Program-made: the position numbers and the translations under genes
NCBI RefSeq assembly: GCF_019097595.1
Contig: NC_080722.1
Coordinates: 17,526,630 to 17,590,629 of the forward strand
Direction: 5' to 3'
Length of the DNA: 64,000 nt
Source of the DNA: Hemibagrus wyckioides
Taxonomy: Eukaryota; Chordata; Actinopteri; Siluriformes; Bagridae
In this document: positions 60,790 through 64,000 of the stretch, piece by piece
Layout: each line of letters starts with the position of its first letter
Position numbering within the stretch: position 1 is the stretch's first letter
Notes under the pieces: model-generated
Database searches by the model: none
What the model saw: only the letters and a program-made list of their open reading frames with translations
Told to the model about the DNA's origin: nothing

Positions 60790-63700
60790 ATTTGCTGCTA
60801 TGACATCATATGTGGCAGAGAGACTGCTAAACATAATACTGAGCTGTGATGCTTATATCCACCACCTACACTCCCACAATCTCTCTTCCTATCTCCCTCT
60901 ATCTTAGAACTCTTCTCTGTCTGTGTTTTTCTTTCCTTAATAGAAAAAACTAATTCAGGCTGCATTGTATTTTTATCATATTATCAACCTTTCATCCATA
61001 CTATGTTATCTATCTCTGTGTATAATGAACCGTCTCCTTCTCTGGGTCTCTGTCTGGCACTTAATTTGTTCCTGTTTTGTCAGTCCTTTGTGTGAGGTTG
61101 AAAGAATTTCATATTGATAATGTTATGACTTTTCTCTATATAACTGCATTTGAATATGAATATAGGAACACGTGTGTATGTGAGTCTAATATATGGGATA
61201 AATACACTTTGGCATATTGTGTCTTTCAGGTTTCATGAAAAATAGTCAAATGTAATTGGATATGAACCTGCAACACTGACCGACTCATTTTTATTCTGAA
61301 TATGATTTCACTTCTGCAGACTTTGACCTTATGCATGCTGGTGAGTAAGGGGATTTTAAATGTGGAAATGATGGAATGTGAATCACAATGAGTCACAAAT
61401 AATGTCTCTAAAAGTTACATTGAAACAAAAGCTGCATTTGAACACTGTTGACAAATATTAGACGATCAACGTCTTAAATTTAATATAACATTTTTATATC
61501 AGTGAAAAGGAGCATAACATCTGAAAATGTTGTAATATCATTGTAGTGCTTTCTGTACAGTATACTGTATACACAGCCCGCTATGCTTGTCTTTGCCAAT
61601 ATCAACAACATCCTCATATCTTGCTTGAGTGCTTGCGTACTCTCTTGTCTTCTCTGATGTAATATGAAGTCAGTGGAGTAGGAGGCAGAGGAGGGAGAGT
61701 GTGCTAATCCAATAAACACAAAATAATACTTATAATGGATATTCTGGGTAAGAGAGAGAGAGAGAGAGTGAGAAGCGGGGAGATAGTTCAACCACTTGAC
61801 ATCAACCATGACCATAAGGTTTATTTTCAGTTACCTGGTTAATAGTTTCCAGGGTTTTCCGTGCTATGAATTTGCAGTGCTTGATGGTTATGCGTTTCCT
61901 CATTAATGAGTGCATATTAGTTGATTCTGTGACAAGATCCTAGGCTACCCCTTGTTAAAGGCTTAATTGGATTAAGCATCAATAACATTAACGAATGAAG
62001 GACAAGAAGAGAGAAGAAGGGACAGGAGTGCTCACCAGAGAACAGATGCCATATGTCTCTGCTTGCTGTGATTCTCCTCCTCCCCGTGACTCAGTGATGC
62101 CACTGGCAGGCTGGGCACAGGGGAACAGGCTTTAGCATCTATCAGAACCTCGCCCACAGACCTCAGTAGGCGCCCAGCTCCACCTGTCACCCCGTCTGGT
62201 ATTGGCCATGCCAGCTAACCAGCCACCCACTGGAAACTAAGGTGTCTGCCAAGTCTATAGTTACAAACACATTGTTGTTAAGTTATAGGGGATACACTTT
62301 GCTGTCACACCTTTACACTGTGTTTTAACAGGATTATATAAATGAATACACAAAGTTGAATTGTCTAAGCTCACCTCGAGCTGCAGTACCTAATTGGCCT
62401 CAATCATCTGCAGTATGTGGGTGTCTTTCACTCCTGTCATTCAGTACCTACTGCTCCTGGAGACAAGATAGACAGAGAAAGACTAACAGATGAGGTAGAA
62501 TGACAAGGGGTCTTATCGGTCCTAACAATTTATTTATTTCTAATCTTATAGTGTCCATTTGTAGCGATGTGAATGCAGGAGTAGCTATGCTTGGTTATAT
62601 GACTGATTACCACTTCAATGGTAATCAGTAATATTATCACTTCAAGCAGAACTGAACAATGGCCTGACAGGGCTGTGTATCATAGGGGGCAGCGTCATCA
62701 CAGCTGTGCACTCTTTCCGAGGCACTATTTGATCCACAGAACAGAGTCCAACCTTAGTATTAAATGGAACACAGCAGCCTAATTTAATTGTCAAACCCAT
62801 GCTTTCAAATAAAAAATATTTTGTCAAGGAGTCTCTAGGAGGGTCAGCATAGCCGCCAGCTCCACCCTTGTACTTTTTGATCATTATTCCCAGCACCAGC
62901 TATTTGCTCATGGGCATTAAAAGCTGCCACATATACTCCTCTGGTTAACCCCAGTGCTTCTAGCATTAGTGAGTCTCACCACAACCCTCAATATTTTTGT
63001 ATCTGCTAATTTTTATTTATTCATATTTTCTATTTCCAGTTCATAGGGTAATTACTTTTTTGTCTATTTATTCACATTATTGATTCACATGTATTCCATG
63101 GTGGAATTACACAAAAGGTAACTTTCAATATCATTTTCCTCATCACATTTATAAAGTAATGATCCTATTTTCCCTACAAGGATTTGAGGAGCAGCTGCAA
63201 ATATGATTCAATAATGGGAAAACAAAATGACAAATAAACCACAGGGAAAGAGCCAAAGACAGAGCTCTGGTGGCATATGGTCCTGTCAAATAAACTGAGA
63301 TTTTATAGCTATATAATATCAGTCATCATGAAGAAGACAGTCAGTGGCTTTAAAGATGATGGAAGAGGACAGACCGGGAGGGATAGAAAAAAAAAAGTTT
63401 AATCTTTTTTGCTTTAATATTTAAAAGATCTCATCCCACACAGTTCTAGTTAGAAAGAAAATTTTATGGGAATGTGACAGACCATCCCACACAGCCCTAT
63501 TCTGGATAATTGCCCTGTCCACTGTAAAAGACCTTGCTGGATTAAAAAAAGAAACAAACAAAAAACGCAAGAGCATGTTAGTTGCACCAGCAAGGCCAGA
63601 TTTACTAGCAATGATTTGCTAGCCAGCTATAATGAACATCTTTTTGATGGGTTGGCTTGTCTGCTTTCACTTGTCTGTCTATTTCAAACTGATTGTTGAA

Positions 63701-64000
63701 AGTTTTAAAATTCAGTCTCAGTATCTGGTATTAATGGTCTATTTATCTGGCATTCGATATTTACGTTATACAATGTGACCTTATTGTCTGTACTGTTAAT
63801 TCTGTAGTAACTCAGCAGTATGAAGCACACAAAGAAGCAGAATATATCTAATTCAATTTGATATATATGATATGTGTTCAAGTGTTCTTGAACACATTTC
63901 TGTGTTTGCTCCTCAGAGCTGCCTGCATCCAACACATAGGCACCTACATAAACAGCAAGCGTATTTTATGGCTAATTAAGTTTGGATAATGGCTGATTTA
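60790..64000. other. Right-end region, no gene recognised
   Basis: I found no exon with plausible splice sites and homology. A short GA run lies near 61750-61770. GC-richer patches at 62030-62230 and 62370-62470 stand out from AT-rich surroundings and might be distal regulatory sequence. An 84-codon frame on the minus strand at 62642-62896 has no recognisable homology. Confidence 0.5.

Noticed and set aside
62642..62896. An 84-codon minus-strand frame.
   Set aside because: No recognisable homology, no splice or promoter context; length is within chance expectation.

Overview
The window is vertebrate nuclear DNA, almost certainly from a ray-finned (teleost) fish. Five protein-coding genes have vertebrate-type split structure or clear vertebrate homology. 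The intergenic DNA is AT-rich, full of dinucleotide microsatellites, and packed with Tc1-like transposons, a Ty3/gypsy remnant, L2/CR1-like LINE copies and tRNA-derived SINE-like repeats in a style typical of fish. The Tc1 load would fit an otophysan such as a catfish, but the sequence alone does not settle the species.

Layout. 1-16.7 kb: minus-strand plxdc1 (TEM7 family). Eleven exons were reconstructed with correct GT/AG sites and phases; the 3' end, encoding the membrane segment and cytoplasmic tail, lies beyond the left edge. Its 9.3-kb intron 1 holds a decayed gypsy element and a decayed Tc1. 16.7-25.6 kb: intergenic DNA between two divergent genes, holding a Tc1 fossil and a non-coding module repeated two to three times. 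25.6-27.1 kb: a four-exon Dickkopf-family gene (closest to dkk3 in design) with a TATA box. 28.6-29.2 kb: three-exon cox19. 30.8-32.0 kb: a Tc1 transposon with a continuous transposase reading frame. 32.1 kb: tRNA-Leu(AAG). 32.5-34.0 kb: an intronless slc2a11-type (GLUT11) sugar transporter. 35.7-38.7 kb: a cluster of four Tc1-type elements, the last a close relative of the 30.8-kb element in opposite orientation. 40.3-46 kb: nested repeats, a LINE 3' fragment and a 5'-truncated LINE with an open reverse transcriptase frame. 46-59.9 kb: gene-poor DNA with one decayed Tc1 and one SINE. 59.9-60.3 kb: minus-strand single-exon TMEM100-like gene. 60.4-64 kb: no further gene recognised.

The genes are not an operon or a pathway. 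PLXDC1, the Dkk-like protein and the TMEM100-like protein belong to secreted or membrane signalling families; COX19 is a mitochondrial copper/cytochrome oxidase assembly factor; GLUT11 is a hexose transporter. The most unusual points are three plxdc1 splice sites that directly abut microsatellites; a duplicated non-coding module upstream of the Dkk-like gene; a stop-free 129-nt intron and an 8-cysteine first domain in that gene; and an intronless GLUT11 gene bracketed by inverted Tc1 copies.
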